This document shows positions 1 through 7,144 of a DNA stretch of 15,356 nucleotides, piece after piece. The notes beneath the pieces are model-generated. The model was given only the letters and a program-made list of their open reading frames with translations, was not told the origin of the DNA and did no database searches. The position numbers and the translations under genes are program-made. Numbering within the stretch: the first letter of the stretch is position 1; the number at the start of each line of letters is the position of its first letter. This DNA is from Pseudomonadota bacterium (lineage in GTDB: Bacteria; Pseudomonadota; Gammaproteobacteria; Burkholderiales; Rhodocyclaceae): positions 1 through 15,356 of the forward strand of contig JAEWVQ010000248.1 of the NCBI GenBank assembly GCA_023459095.1, written 5' to 3'.

Positions 1-126
1 CCGCTGGCTCTGGCTCTACAATCACGAGCGCCCCAACATGGCCTTGGGCGGTATCACCCCAAAGCAGCGGCTGGCCATCGCCGCATAGCTCTACTTCTGG
101 CTGCCCCTGAAAATGGGGGGATTACC
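1..126 (+). mobile_element. Right end of an IS3-family insertion sequence (partial)
   Basis: The window opens inside the element. It covers the last codons of an orfB-type transposase and about 38 bp of non-coding end. The end contains a short hairpin (CCCC TGAAAA TGGGG) and finishes GGGGGGATTACC near base 126. That resembles the terminal inverted repeat style of the IS3 family (TGTAATCCCCC read inward), so I place the element boundary near 126. The left end lies outside the window, so neither the inverted repeat pair nor a target duplication can be confirmed. It sits only about 60 bp from the distal end of CRISPR array 1. Confidence 0.65.
2..88 (+). CDS. IS3-family transposase orfB, C-terminal fragment
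   Basis: Frame 2 reads an open peptide of 28 residues ending in TAG at 86-88. It contains the motif YNHERPNMALGGITPKQRL, the typical C-terminal end of the IS3-family DDE transposase (integrase core, rve fold), just downstream of the catalytic glutamate. The catalytic DDE triad and the start codon lie upstream of the window. It cannot be said whether the full gene is intact. The assignment rests on recognising the 'YNxxRPHxALGGxTP' family signature. In IS3 elements this protein is normally made as an orfA-orfB frameshift fusion that cuts and joins the element ends. Confidence 0.8.
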   Translation, partial: RWLWLYNHERPNMALGGITPKQRLAIAA

Positions 127-188
127 GATCGACAGCCATGCCCAGCTGATCGGCGCCTGGTAGTCCTGCCTCGAACAACGCGGGGTTC
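127..188. other. Unassigned linker between the IS end and array 1
   Basis: A 62-bp stretch with no gene, no recognisable CRISPR repeat in either strand and no clear promoter. It may be the original trailer flank of array 1, or leftover sequence from an IS-associated rearrangement. Confidence 0.4.
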
Positions 189-216
189 CGCCGTAGTTCC
201 CTACACGGCAGTGAGC
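189..216 (-). repeat. Degenerate terminal repeat of array 1
   Basis: In transcript sense the first 17 bases match the repeat exactly (through GTGTAGG). The remaining 11 (GAACTACGGCG) do not. The loss removes the right arm of the hairpin and the whole handle, so Csy4 should not cut here. Degeneration at the 3' end of the last repeat is the usual mark of the leader-distal end. Confidence 0.85.
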
Positions 217-230
217 ACCGCCGCGGACAA
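217..230 (-). other. Truncated 14-nt spacer (array 1, spacer 68)
   Basis: Only 14 nt separate the degenerate repeat from the next intact repeat, against 32-33 nt everywhere else in both arrays. A deletion inside the spacer, possibly reaching the neighbouring repeat, is the simplest reading. A 14-nt guide would not support normal interference. Confidence 0.8.
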
Positions 231-1219
231 TTTCTGAGCTGCCTACACGGCAGTGAGCTCGGGGAAGTCCATCGCCAGGCGCGGGTTGAATTTCTGAGCT
301 GCCTACACGGCAGTGAGCCCGCATGGATCGCCATCGAAATCGAGGGGCCGTTTTCTGAGCTGCCTACACGGCAGTGAGCCTCCGGGCCTGCGCATCAAAA
401 GCCCCGCTCGTTTTCTGAGCTGCCTACACGGCAGTGAGCGTGTGGCGACGGCGCGGCGGCGGGCGAGCATGTTTCTGAGCTGCCTACACGGCAGTGAGCG
501 TCGCCACCGATTCGGACCTTGCGACCGCACTTTTCTGAGCTGCCTACACGGCAGTGAGCACCTGCAGCCGGGCCTCCTCGTCGAGCGCCTCTTTCTGAGC
601 TGCCTACACGGCAGTGAGCTTCTCAACGAAGCGTCGCTGCTCGGCGGCACATTTCTGAGCTGCCTACACGGCAGTGAGCGGATCGGTGGGCGTGAGCCTG
701 ATGCGGCTCGATTTCTGAGCTGCCTACACGGCAGTGAGCTCGCCCGCGGCCACCGCGGTGGCGCTGTGCTCTTTCTGAGCTGCCTACACGGCAGTGAGCG
801 ACCTTGCGCAGCGGCGTTTCGCTGGCGGCCGTTTCTGAGCTGCCTACACGGCAGTGAGCCCACCTTTCGCGCTTTTCCAGCGCGGCGACTGTTTCTGAGC
901 TGCCTACACGGCAGTGAGCGGCCTTCACGATGCGTCACCAGGCTTCTGCGCTTTCTGAGCTGCCTACACGGCAGTGAGCAGTACGTCGCCAAGCGCAAGC
1001 CCGCGCTGGCCTTTCTGAGCTGCCTACACGGCAGTGAGCAGACCGGCGTTGAGGATCAGGTTGTCGAATTCTTTCTGAGCTGCCTACACGGCAGTGAGCT
1101 AGAGTCTGCTCGTATGAATGCTATCGTCAATTTTCTGAGCTGCCTACACGGCAGTGAGCCGTGACGATGGCCGGCGCGTCGGCGAGCAGCTTTTCTGAGC
1201 TGCCTACACGGCAGTGAGC

Positions 1220-1251
1220 GGGCGCGTGATGATCGGACCTGCAGGTTTCAT
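1220..1251 (-). other. Array 1 spacer 51; overlaps array 2 spacer 28 on the opposite target strand
   Basis: Its last 12 plus-strand bases, TGCAGGTTTCAT, are also the first 12 bases of the array 2 spacer at 14868-14899. The two guides have opposite sense. The adjoining bases in each spacer supply the CC PAM of the other. Confidence 0.85.
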
Positions 1252-1339
1252 TTTCTGAGCTGCCTACACGGCAGTGAGCCTGCGCCGCGACGGCTTGACC
1301 GAGCAATACATTTTCTGAGCTGCCTACACGGCAGTGAGC

Positions 1340-1371
1340 CCGGGCGGCAATCCGCAAAACGCGCAACGATC
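1340..1371 (-). other. Array 1 spacer 49; antisense over 27 nt to array 2 spacer 33
   Basis: Plus-strand bases 1340-1366 are identical to 15173-15199 in array 2. The arrays are transcribed in opposite directions, so the two crRNA guides are complementary to each other over 27 of 32 nt and address opposite strands of one target locus. Confidence 0.95.
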
Positions 1372-1399
1372 TTTCTGAGCTGCCTACACGGCAGTGAGC

Positions 1400-1431
1400 T
1401 TTTGCAAAGCCGCTAGCTTGCTTCGTGATTA
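1400..1431 (-). other. Array 1 spacer 48, exact duplicate of spacer 31
   Basis: Identical in all 32 bases to 2420-2451, while the flanking spacers differ. In transcript sense the third-phase frame reads ITKQASGFAK. Confidence 0.97.
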
Positions 1432-2419
1432 TTTCTGAGCTGCCTACACGGCAGTGAGCAAGCACGCGAAGATCGGCGAGCAAGGCAAAAATTTCTGAGC
1501 TGCCTACACGGCAGTGAGCTGAGATTGGCCTAGCCCTGCGCGCCGACCGTTTTTCTGAGCTGCCTACACGGCAGTGAGCAGGAATTGGATGGCATTTGAC
1601 TCAAGATGGCGTTTCTGAGCTGCCTACACGGCAGTGAGCGTGATTGATGTCGGGATCGATGGCGGCGGCCTTTTCTGAGCTGCCTACACGGCAGTGAGCC
1701 CGATCCAGAAGTAGCCCGACGCCATGTTGTTTTTCTGAGCTGCCTACACGGCAGTGAGCTACTCCTTTTTTTGGGCGATAGACGCCGTTTTTTTCTGAGC
1801 TGCCTACACGGCAGTGAGCGCGGCGAGAATCTGCGCGCCTTCGATCATCTCTTTCTGAGCTGCCTACACGGCAGTGAGCATCGCCCCGGCGGCGGCTTGC
1901 CGTGCGCCGAGTTTCTGAGCTGCCTACACGGCAGTGAGCTTGCGTCGTGAGGTAGATCACGAAGCCTTCTGTTTCTGAGCTGCCTACACGGCAGTGAGCG
2001 TGGCGACTGGCCGCGTTTTGCTCGCCGATCTTTTCTGAGCTGCCTACACGGCAGTGAGCGCGGTCGTCGGGCAGCCCGAGGCCGGGGGCGATTTCTGAGC
2101 TGCCTACACGGCAGTGAGCTCGGCCCCGCGCAGATCGGCCCCGGACAGATATTTCTGAGCTGCCTACACGGCAGTGAGCGTCCCGGTCGTCGGGGATCAG
2201 CTTTTCGAGGTTTTCTGAGCTGCCTACACGGCAGTGAGCACGCAGGCGGTCGATCTCTGCTGCCATGCCAATTTCTGAGCTGCCTACACGGCAGTGAGCG
2301 CGGCGCGGCCGGCCCTTGCCGTTCGCGGCTTTTTCTGAGCTGCCTACACGGCAGTGAGCGTACCCGGCACGCCGGTGAGCATGACCTTGATTTTCTGAGC
2401 TGCCTACACGGCAGTGAGC

Positions 2420-2451
2420 TTTTGCAAAGCCGCTAGCTTGCTTCGTGATTA
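2420..2451 (-). other. Array 1 spacer 31, exact duplicate of spacer 48
   Basis: Same 32 bases as 1400-1431, 17 spacers closer to the leader. Neighbouring spacers are unrelated, so this is not a simple block duplication. Confidence 0.97.
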
Positions 2452-3413
2452 TTTCTGAGCTGCCTACACGGCAGTGAGCGCGTGACGTACAGCACCGAGC
2501 GCCGAGCATCGTTTCTGAGCTGCCTACACGGCAGTGAGCTACGTCGTCGCCGATGCGTGCCGAGAGCGTGATTTCTGAGCTGCCTACACGGCAGTGAGCG
2601 TTAGGCTTGCGGGCGAACAGGACGGCAAGCGTTTCTGAGCTGCCTACACGGCAGTGAGCCCGTCAGGCAGCTCGTACCACTTCTCCGGTTCTTTCTGAGC
2701 TGCCTACACGGCAGTGAGCCCGCACCATGACCGCTGATCCGATGATCGAAATTTTCTGAGCTGCCTACACGGCAGTGAGCGCGGTGGCGGGGTCGGTGGC
2801 GAGAGCTTTAGCTTTCTGAGCTGCCTACACGGCAGTGAGCCGAACAGCTTGAGCCAGCTCCTCAACGAGCGATTTCTGAGCTGCCTACACGGCAGTGAGC
2901 TGCGCATGCTCGCCAGCAAGACGACGGATGTTTTTCTGAGCTGCCTACACGGCAGTGAGCGTTCAGAGGGCTATACGCGCGATCCGGTGACTTTTCTGAG
3001 CTGCCTACACGGCAGTGAGCGCTGCGGGTGCTGCCAATGCCGCTGTCGATGTTTTCTGAGCTGCCTACACGGCAGTGAGCTCCCTATCAAAGTATTGCTG
3101 TACTTGCTCTGTTTTCTGAGCTGCCTACACGGCAGTGAGCTCGGAGACGGTCGGGCAAAACAGGTCGTAGTCTTTCTGAGCTGCCTACACGGCAGTGAGC
3201 ACATGGGGCAGCGGCATTTCGCAGATCGTCGAATTTCTGAGCTGCCTACACGGCAGTGAGCACGAGGTCAGCGTTTTGATCTGCATTCTGCATTTTCTGA
3301 GCTGCCTACACGGCAGTGAGCAGCTCTCTCATCGCCCCCGCCAGCCGTCGGCATTTCTGAGCTGCCTACACGGCAGTGAGCCCGGTCGAGCTGCCGCCCG
3401 ACCCGGAGGCCGA

Positions 3414-3441
3414 TTTCTGAGCTGCCTAAACGGCAGTGAGC
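3414..3441 (-). repeat. Array 1 repeat with loop variant
   Basis: A single change at 3429 turns the transcript loop GTGTA into GTTTA. The stem and handle are intact, so Csy4 cleavage is probably retained. The same change occurs in the array 2 repeat at 15260-15287. Confidence 0.95.
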
Positions 3442-3501
3442 ATGCAGAGCAGGCGGGCAAGCGTCGTTCATCGTTTCTGAGCTGCCTACACGGCAGTGAG
3501 C

Positions 3502-3533
3502 GGATCGATTTTTGCAAAACCGCTGGCTTGCTT
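3502..3533 (-). other. Array 1 spacer 13, variant overlapping spacers 31 and 48
   Basis: Over 24 bases (3510-3533 against 1400-1423) it matches the duplicated spacer at 22 positions. In the frame KQASGFAKID both differences fall at third codon positions (GCT/GCC Ala and GGC/GGT Gly). It points to a related gene in a divergent target. Confidence 0.9.
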
Positions 3534-3593
3534 TTTCTGAGCTGCCTACACGGCAGTGAGCTCTCCGCGCCGTTCGCGGCCATCCGCGCAAGT

Positions 3594-3621
3594 TTTCTGA
3601 GCTGCCTACACCGCAGTGAGC
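3594..3621 (-). repeat. Array 1 repeat with a stem mutation
   Basis: A change at 3612 turns the left hairpin arm CTGCC into CTGCG, breaking the closing base pair next to the loop. Csy4 recognises the stem shape and the loop-closing pair, so processing at this repeat may be weaker. Confidence 0.9.
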
Positions 3622-3921
3622 GTTTCCGGCGTAGGGTTTGGATTATCCGGCGTTTTCTGAGCTGCCTACACGGCAGTGAGCAGGCGCTGGATGGCGCTAC
3701 GGGCCTTCGTGATTTTCTGAGCTGCCTACACGGCAGTGAGCGGCCTTTTCCGCAGCGCGTCGCATGCCGCGCATTTCTGAGCTGCCTACACGGCAGTGAG
3801 CCCGGCAGGCGTTGGAGGGGTACGGGCGCTGAATTTCTGAGCTGCCTACACGGCAGTGAGCACGAGGCCGGTAGAGCGACTGGCACTCATCATTTTCTGA
3901 GCTGCCTACACGGCAGTGAGC

Positions 3922-3953
3922 CTGTGGAGCGCGCGTTTTCCCATCGCCCACTT
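3922..3953 (-). other. Array 1 spacer 6, identical guide to array 2 spacer 7
   Basis: The reverse complement of this segment equals 13602-13633 in all 32 bases. Given the opposite transcription of the arrays, both encode the same crRNA guide. Confidence 0.97.
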
Positions 3954-4352
3954 TTTCTGAGCTGCCTACACGGCAGTGAGCGTTCGGAAACATCGATCTG
4001 AACCGGCTTAAAATTTCTGAGCTGCCTACACGGCAGTGAGCTGTTTGATGTACGGGCACCCGGCACTTATCCATTTCTGAGCTGCCTACACGGCAGTGAG
4101 CGACACCGCCGGCAAGCTCCAGCGACCGAACATTTTCTGAGCTGCCTACACGGCAGTGAGCTGCCTGCTCGATCCGGCGCAGCCACGGGGCAATTTCTGA
4201 GCTGCCTACACGGCAGTGAGCTCATGCAGGGGGTCCGTGTGGCCGAAAACGGTTTTCTGAGCTGCCTACACGGCAGTGAGCTAGACAGAAAATCGACTTT
4301 CCTCTTGATTATTAAAGAAAACCCACCCCTCTTCAGTCCTTGACCCATTTTT

Positions 4353-4395
4353 CTGACGCGCGCCCAAGTAGCTGATTTTATTGAGCGCGCGTCAG
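4353..4395. repeat. Perfect 11-bp inverted repeat around the IHF site in leader 1
   Basis: CTGACGCGCGC at 4353-4363 and its exact reverse complement at 4385-4395 are separated by 21 bp. That spacer contains the IHF motif. No T-run follows on either strand, so it does not look like an intrinsic terminator. Leader 2 lacks it. Confidence 0.9.
4365..4377 (-). promoter_or_regulatory. IHF-binding site in leader 1
   Basis: Minus strand AATCAGCTACTTG fits the IHF consensus WATCARNNNNTTR at every defined position. It lies 83 bp from the first repeat. IHF bends type I leaders so that Cas1-Cas2-3 integrates at the first repeat. Confidence 0.8.
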
Positions 4396-4410
4396 CCCCA
4401 CGAAAAAGGG

Positions 4411-4974
4411 TCAGAACCAGGGCACGGTGGCGGTCTGGCTCAGGCCGTAGGCGGTGAAGTGGCCAGCGACGGGGGCGGCCTCGAGCGGGCGGTGCTCGAT
4501 GAAGAGCGGGAAACGTTGCCCCGTGGTGCGGCTGGAGAGCACGACATGCGGCAGGTCAAGGCGCTCGGCGGCGCTGTCGGGGATGGCCTGCGCGGCGGCC
4601 ACCATGTCGATGCCCTTGCGGGCGGCCAGGCGGCGGCGGAGCCGTTGCGGGTTGCTCTTGGCCTGCACCCGGCGCACCACGCGGTAGCTCGGGTTCGCCG
4701 GCACCGGCGCTGGCGCGCCGAAGTCGGCATGGTCGCGCAGCCCCTGCGTCCAACCGATCTGCATCAGGCGCTGCAGTTCGGCGGCGCTACCATGCAGCCG
4801 AAGGCGATGGCCGAGCGTGCGGCTGCCGTCGCGCACGTCAGGAAAACTGACGCCGATCGTGCCGCCGCCGTGCTCGACGAGGCCGCGATGCAGCTTGCCG
4901 AACAGCGCGCTCATCAGCATGGGCGCGGGGAACTCCGGGTCGGGCAGCAGGCGGATTTCCAGGTAGTGATCCAT
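4411..4974 (-). CDS. csy4: CRISPR repeat endoribonuclease Csy4 / Cas6f
   Basis: The last cas gene, 187 aa, the same length as the Pseudomonas aeruginosa protein. It cuts the pre-crRNA on the 3' side of each repeat hairpin and stays bound to the crRNA 3' end in the Csy complex. Residue numbers coincide with the characterised enzyme: His29 (catalytic, in FGKLHRG), Ser148 with Thr150 in the active-site loop (Ser148/Ser150 in P. aeruginosa), Phe155 that stacks at the cleavage site, Arg102 and Gln104 for hairpin bases, and an arginine-rich helix at 111-119 (R111, R113-R115, R119). The frame is open far upstream inside csy3. I chose the ATG at 4974 because it gives the canonical length and the MDHYLEIRLLPDPEF N-terminus, and has GGAG at 4984-4981, six bases upstream. 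It begins 11 bp after the csy3 stop. Its stop codon overlaps the first conserved motif of leader 1. Confidence 0.97.
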   Translation of the reverse strand: MDHYLEIRLLPDPEFPAPMLMSALFGKLHRGLVEHGGGTIGVSFPDVRDGSRTLGHRLRLHGSAAELQRLMQIGWTQGLRDHADFGAPAPVPANPSYRVVRRVQAKSNPQRLRRRLAARKGIDMVAAAQAIPDSAAERLDLPHVVLSSRTTGQRFPLFIEHRPLEAAPVAGHFTAYGLSQTATVPWF

Positions 4975-4985
4975 GGCGCGCTCCG

Positions 4986-6059
4986 TCAGTCCTTGTCGCT
5001 GTCGCCGAACACGCCGCCACGGATCAACGTGGCCATCACGAAGTGGCGGTCGCCCTCGTTCTTGGGCGCCTCGCCCCGCAGCACCCAGGCGTCGAGCAGG
5101 TTGTAGAAATCCGCCTTGTCCTTGGGCTGACGGTAGGCCTTGCCCTGATTGGTGACCGAGCCGTAGGGCTCGACCGCGATGGGGCCGAGGTCGGCGCCCG
5201 CCTCCGCCGGGTACCAGGTGTCGATGGTGCGCAGCGCGTTGCCGATCTTCTGGCTGTGCAGCGCAGCGCTTTCCTTTCCGGGCTCGCCCACGGCGTACAG
5301 GGTTTTGCTCTTCTGGCCCTTCTTGTCGCCCTTGTCGAGGATCAGCTCCTGCGAGGGATAGACCTCCTGGCCGTCGCCCACGCGGGCATAGGCGAGCACT
5401 TCCAGCAGCACGTAGCCCTGCCCGGCCAGGCCGCGCTCGATGACCGCGGCCAGCGCCGCCAGCCCCTCTTGCGCTTCGGCCGGCGCGCTGAAGTCGCGCA
5501 AGCCGAGGCGCAACGCATCGAAGGTCCAGGTCTGCGCCACGGCGCCCTTTTCGAGCTGGCGCACCTCGACCCGGACCTCCTCGGCGCCCACCCGGTTGCG
5601 CCACAGAAAGCGGCCGTTGGCCAGGTTATGAGCGTAGCGGCGGGCCAGTTCGCCAAAGCCGTGCGCCTGCACGTAGGCATTCACGGTCTGCTGCAATTGG
5701 GCCTGGTATTCGGCATTGTTGCAGGCCGAGGGCGTGCCCGCGCCGCCGAGCACGCGCAGGGTGAAGCGCACCCGCAGCGTGTCCGCATCGTTGGGCAGGG
5801 TGGCGACATCGACGCGCTGCAGGTTGGGGCTTGTAATGGCGGCATCAAACTTGGCGGGGTCCTGGTTCTGGTCCTTGGTCTTGAGCCGGTTGGAGATGGT
5901 GCCGCGCACGGATTTTTCATGAATGACCACGGCCGGCCACTGGATGCCGTTGCCGACCTCGGTCCAGCGGCCGGCGCTGAACAGGCCGTCCGAGGGGTCG
6001 AGCTTGCGTTCGAAGGCGAGGACGGTGGCGGTGGTGAGGGAAGTCTTGGACTTGGCCAT
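4986..6059 (-). CDS. csy3: Csy complex backbone protein Csy3 / Cas7f
   Basis: A protein of 357 aa; the family is usually about 340. In the Csy surveillance complex six copies bind along the crRNA spacer and form the helical backbone that displays the guide. Recognition rests on the family-typical N-terminus (MAKSKTSLTTATVLAFERKL), the segment SVRGTISNRLK at 50-60, NGRFLWRNR at 148-156, the central ELILDKGDKKGQKSK at 238-252 and the conserved YPAEAGADLGPIAVEPYGS stretch near 283-301. The ATG at 6059 is preceded by AAGGAG (6072-6067) with 7 bp spacing; this site lies within the end of csy2. The start is 2 bp after the csy2 stop, so translation is probably coupled. No frameshift or missing block is evident. 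Confidence 0.97.
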   Translation of the reverse strand: MAKSKTSLTTATVLAFERKLDPSDGLFSAGRWTEVGNGIQWPAVVIHEKSVRGTISNRLKTKDQNQDPAKFDAAITSPNLQRVDVATLPNDADTLRVRFTLRVLGGAGTPSACNNAEYQAQLQQTVNAYVQAHGFGELARRYAHNLANGRFLWRNRVGAEEVRVEVRQLEKGAVAQTWTFDALRLGLRDFSAPAEAQEGLAALAAVIERGLAGQGYVLLEVLAYARVGDGQEVYPSQELILDKGDKKGQKSKTLYAVGEPGKESAALHSQKIGNALRTIDTWYPAEAGADLGPIAVEPYGSVTNQGKAYRQPKDKADFYNLLDAWVLRGEAPKNEGDRHFVMATLIRGGVFGDSDKD

Positions 6060-6061
6060 GG

Positions 6062-7144
6062 TCAGGCTCCTTGAAGTTCGGAAACAGAGAATGCGGAAAC
6101 CGGGGTTGCGGAAACGGACTCGTCACTTGCTGGCACCAGCCCGGCGTAGCGGTTGATGCAACGATAAAGACCGGCCTGCGGGTCGCCGCCGTAGTGCCAC
6201 AGCAATTGCTCGAGGCTGGCAAGGCGATGGGGGCCGACCCACTGGCCGAGCGAAAGCAGGCTCTCGACGAAGCGGAAGGGCGTGACCGGATCGCGGGTGT
6301 GGGCCACCTCGCCCGGCGCATGCAGCGCGGAAAGGCCGGCATAGCCGATGGGCAGCGGCACCAGCCAGCCCGGCCGACGCTCGATCTGCCACACCGCCGC
6401 GCCGGTGGGCGGCGCCTCACCTTCGCTCTCCTGCAGCACGGGGCGGTGATTGAGGCGGGTCAGATCGAGCAGCGCATCGAGCGCCACCGCAGCGGGCCGC
6501 TCCGCGCGCAGCGCGGCGAGGCGCTCGGCCAGCAGGTCGGGGCGATGCACCAGTGCAAACCCGGGGAGCAGGCGCCGGCGCAAACGGCGGAAGGCGGCCA
6601 GCCGGTCGACTTCGGCATCGGGCCAGCCCACCCATTCCGCACGCGGCGCGCGCGGCCCGGGCGGCAACAGGCTGCCCCCGGCCAGACGCATGCCTTGGGC
6701 GGTCTCGAACGCGGCCAGGGCGAAATCCTCGCGCTCCCAGTCCTCGTCGAAGTCGCCATGGACTGCGATCACCAGGCTCAGCTCCAGATGCGCGCGGCCT
6801 TCTTCGACGATGGCGGCCGGTGTGCCCTCGGCGATGAACTTGGTGGCGTCGCGCTTCAGATAGACCGGGTTGCGGCTCTGGGTGAAGACCTGGTGCTGGC
6901 GCTTGTTGGGCCGGAAGGCCTGGGCCGCGAAGCGGTGGCAGACGATCCCCACGCCGCCGAAGCGCGGGCTGAAACGCCCCGCCAGCCGGCGCTCCAGCGC
7001 ATGCACAAAACCGAGCAGGGCGGTGGGCGCGGGAAAGCCCCAGGTGTGGGAACTGGAGATCGCATTGGCGTTCTGCACCCGCAGCCGGGGCAGGATCAAC
7101 AAACCGTCGGGCGCGCGGCTCGAAGGGCAGCGGACTTCAGTCAT
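6062..7144 (-). CDS. csy2: Csy complex subunit Csy2 / Cas5f
   Basis: A protein of 360 aa; characterised members are about 330. It pairs with Csy1 at the crRNA 5' handle and forms the tail of the Csy complex. Visible signatures are the N-terminal LLILPRLRVQNANAISS (about 15-31) followed by HTWGFPAPTALLGFVHAL, a glycine-rich MRLAGGSLLPP loop at 152-162 typical of RAMP-fold Cas5 proteins, and the C-terminal PLPIGYAGLSAL at 263-274. The extra length lies mainly in a serine/alanine-rich C-terminal tail (about 340-360). The underlying DNA there contains three near repeats of CGGAAAC (around 6078-6116), which may have expanded. The start overlaps the csy1 3' end by 8 bp and has GGAGG at 7158-7154, nine bases upstream. 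Confidence 0.96.
   Translation of the reverse strand: MTEVRCPSSRAPDGLLILPRLRVQNANAISSSHTWGFPAPTALLGFVHALERRLAGRFSPRFGGVGIVCHRFAAQAFRPNKRQHQVFTQSRNPVYLKRDATKFIAEGTPAAIVEEGRAHLELSLVIAVHGDFDEDWEREDFALAAFETAQGMRLAGGSLLPPGPRAPRAEWVGWPDAEVDRLAAFRRLRRRLLPGFALVHRPDLLAERLAALRAERPAAVALDALLDLTRLNHRPVLQESEGEAPPTGAAVWQIERRPGWLVPLPIGYAGLSALHAPGEVAHTRDPVTPFRFVESLLSLGQWVGPHRLASLEQLLWHYGGDPQAGLYRCINRYAGLVPASDESVSATPVSAFSVSELQGA

Larger units (their letters stand above)
189..4281 (-). CRISPR. CRISPR array 1, type I-F, 69 repeats / 68 spacers, leader at the right end
   Basis: A 28-bp repeat recurs every 60 bp. In transcript sense (minus strand) it begins GCTCACTGCC, carries the hairpin CTGCC-GTGTA-GGCAG and ends CTCAGAAA. 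This is the type I-F repeat, cut by Csy4 after the hairpin to leave the 8-nt handle CUCAGAAA. Intact repeats start (plus coordinates) at 231 and 291, every 60 from 352 to 2692, every 60 from 2753 to 3173, and every 60 from 3234 to 4254. Spacers are 32 nt except 33 nt at 319, 2720 and 3201 and a 14-nt remnant at 217. Orientation follows from the degenerate terminal repeat at 189-216, the AT-rich IHF-bearing leader at 4282-4412 and the known I-F repeat strand. Repeat variants lie at 3429 and 3612. Numbered from the leader, spacer 1 is 4222-4253 and spacer 68 is 217-230. Confidence 0.99.
4282..4412 (-). promoter_or_regulatory. Leader of CRISPR array 1
   Basis: This 131-bp stretch joins the csy4 stop codon to the first repeat and is the leader by position, orientation and composition. 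Read on the minus strand it starts GACCCTTTTTC (the G lies inside the csy4 TGA), then carries an IHF consensus (4365-4377), a TGGGT block (4347-4343), TCTTTAATAAT (4318-4308) and CTA against the repeat. The same elements occur in the same order in the leader of array 2. TCTTTAATAAT, 26 bp before the repeat, is a plausible -10 region, but no convincing -35 is visible. No intrinsic terminator separates csy4 from the array. Confidence 0.85.

Noticed and set aside
1460..2031. 14-base match AGATCGGCGAGCAA between spacer 47 (1460-1491) and the reverse complement of spacer 38 (2000-2031)
   Set aside because: Sequence diverges on the 3' side at once and the flanking bases do not give a CC PAM, so chance in GC-rich sequence is as likely as a shared target.
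2300..3593. 12-base match GCCGTTCGCGGC between the spacers at 2300 and 3562
   Set aside because: Internal match with unrelated flanks on both sides and no PAM consistency; judged coincidental.
303..4001. Long open frames through array 1 encoding tandem SLPCRQLRN, AHCRVGSSE or FLSCLHGSE units
   Set aside because: The 60-bp unit is a multiple of three and the repeat lacks stops in several frames, so open frames arise automatically. Non-repeat residues are random spacer sequence.
4353..4395. Intrinsic terminator for the cas operon
   Set aside because: The arms are strong, but no T-run follows on either strand; on the minus strand the hairpin is followed by AAAAA.
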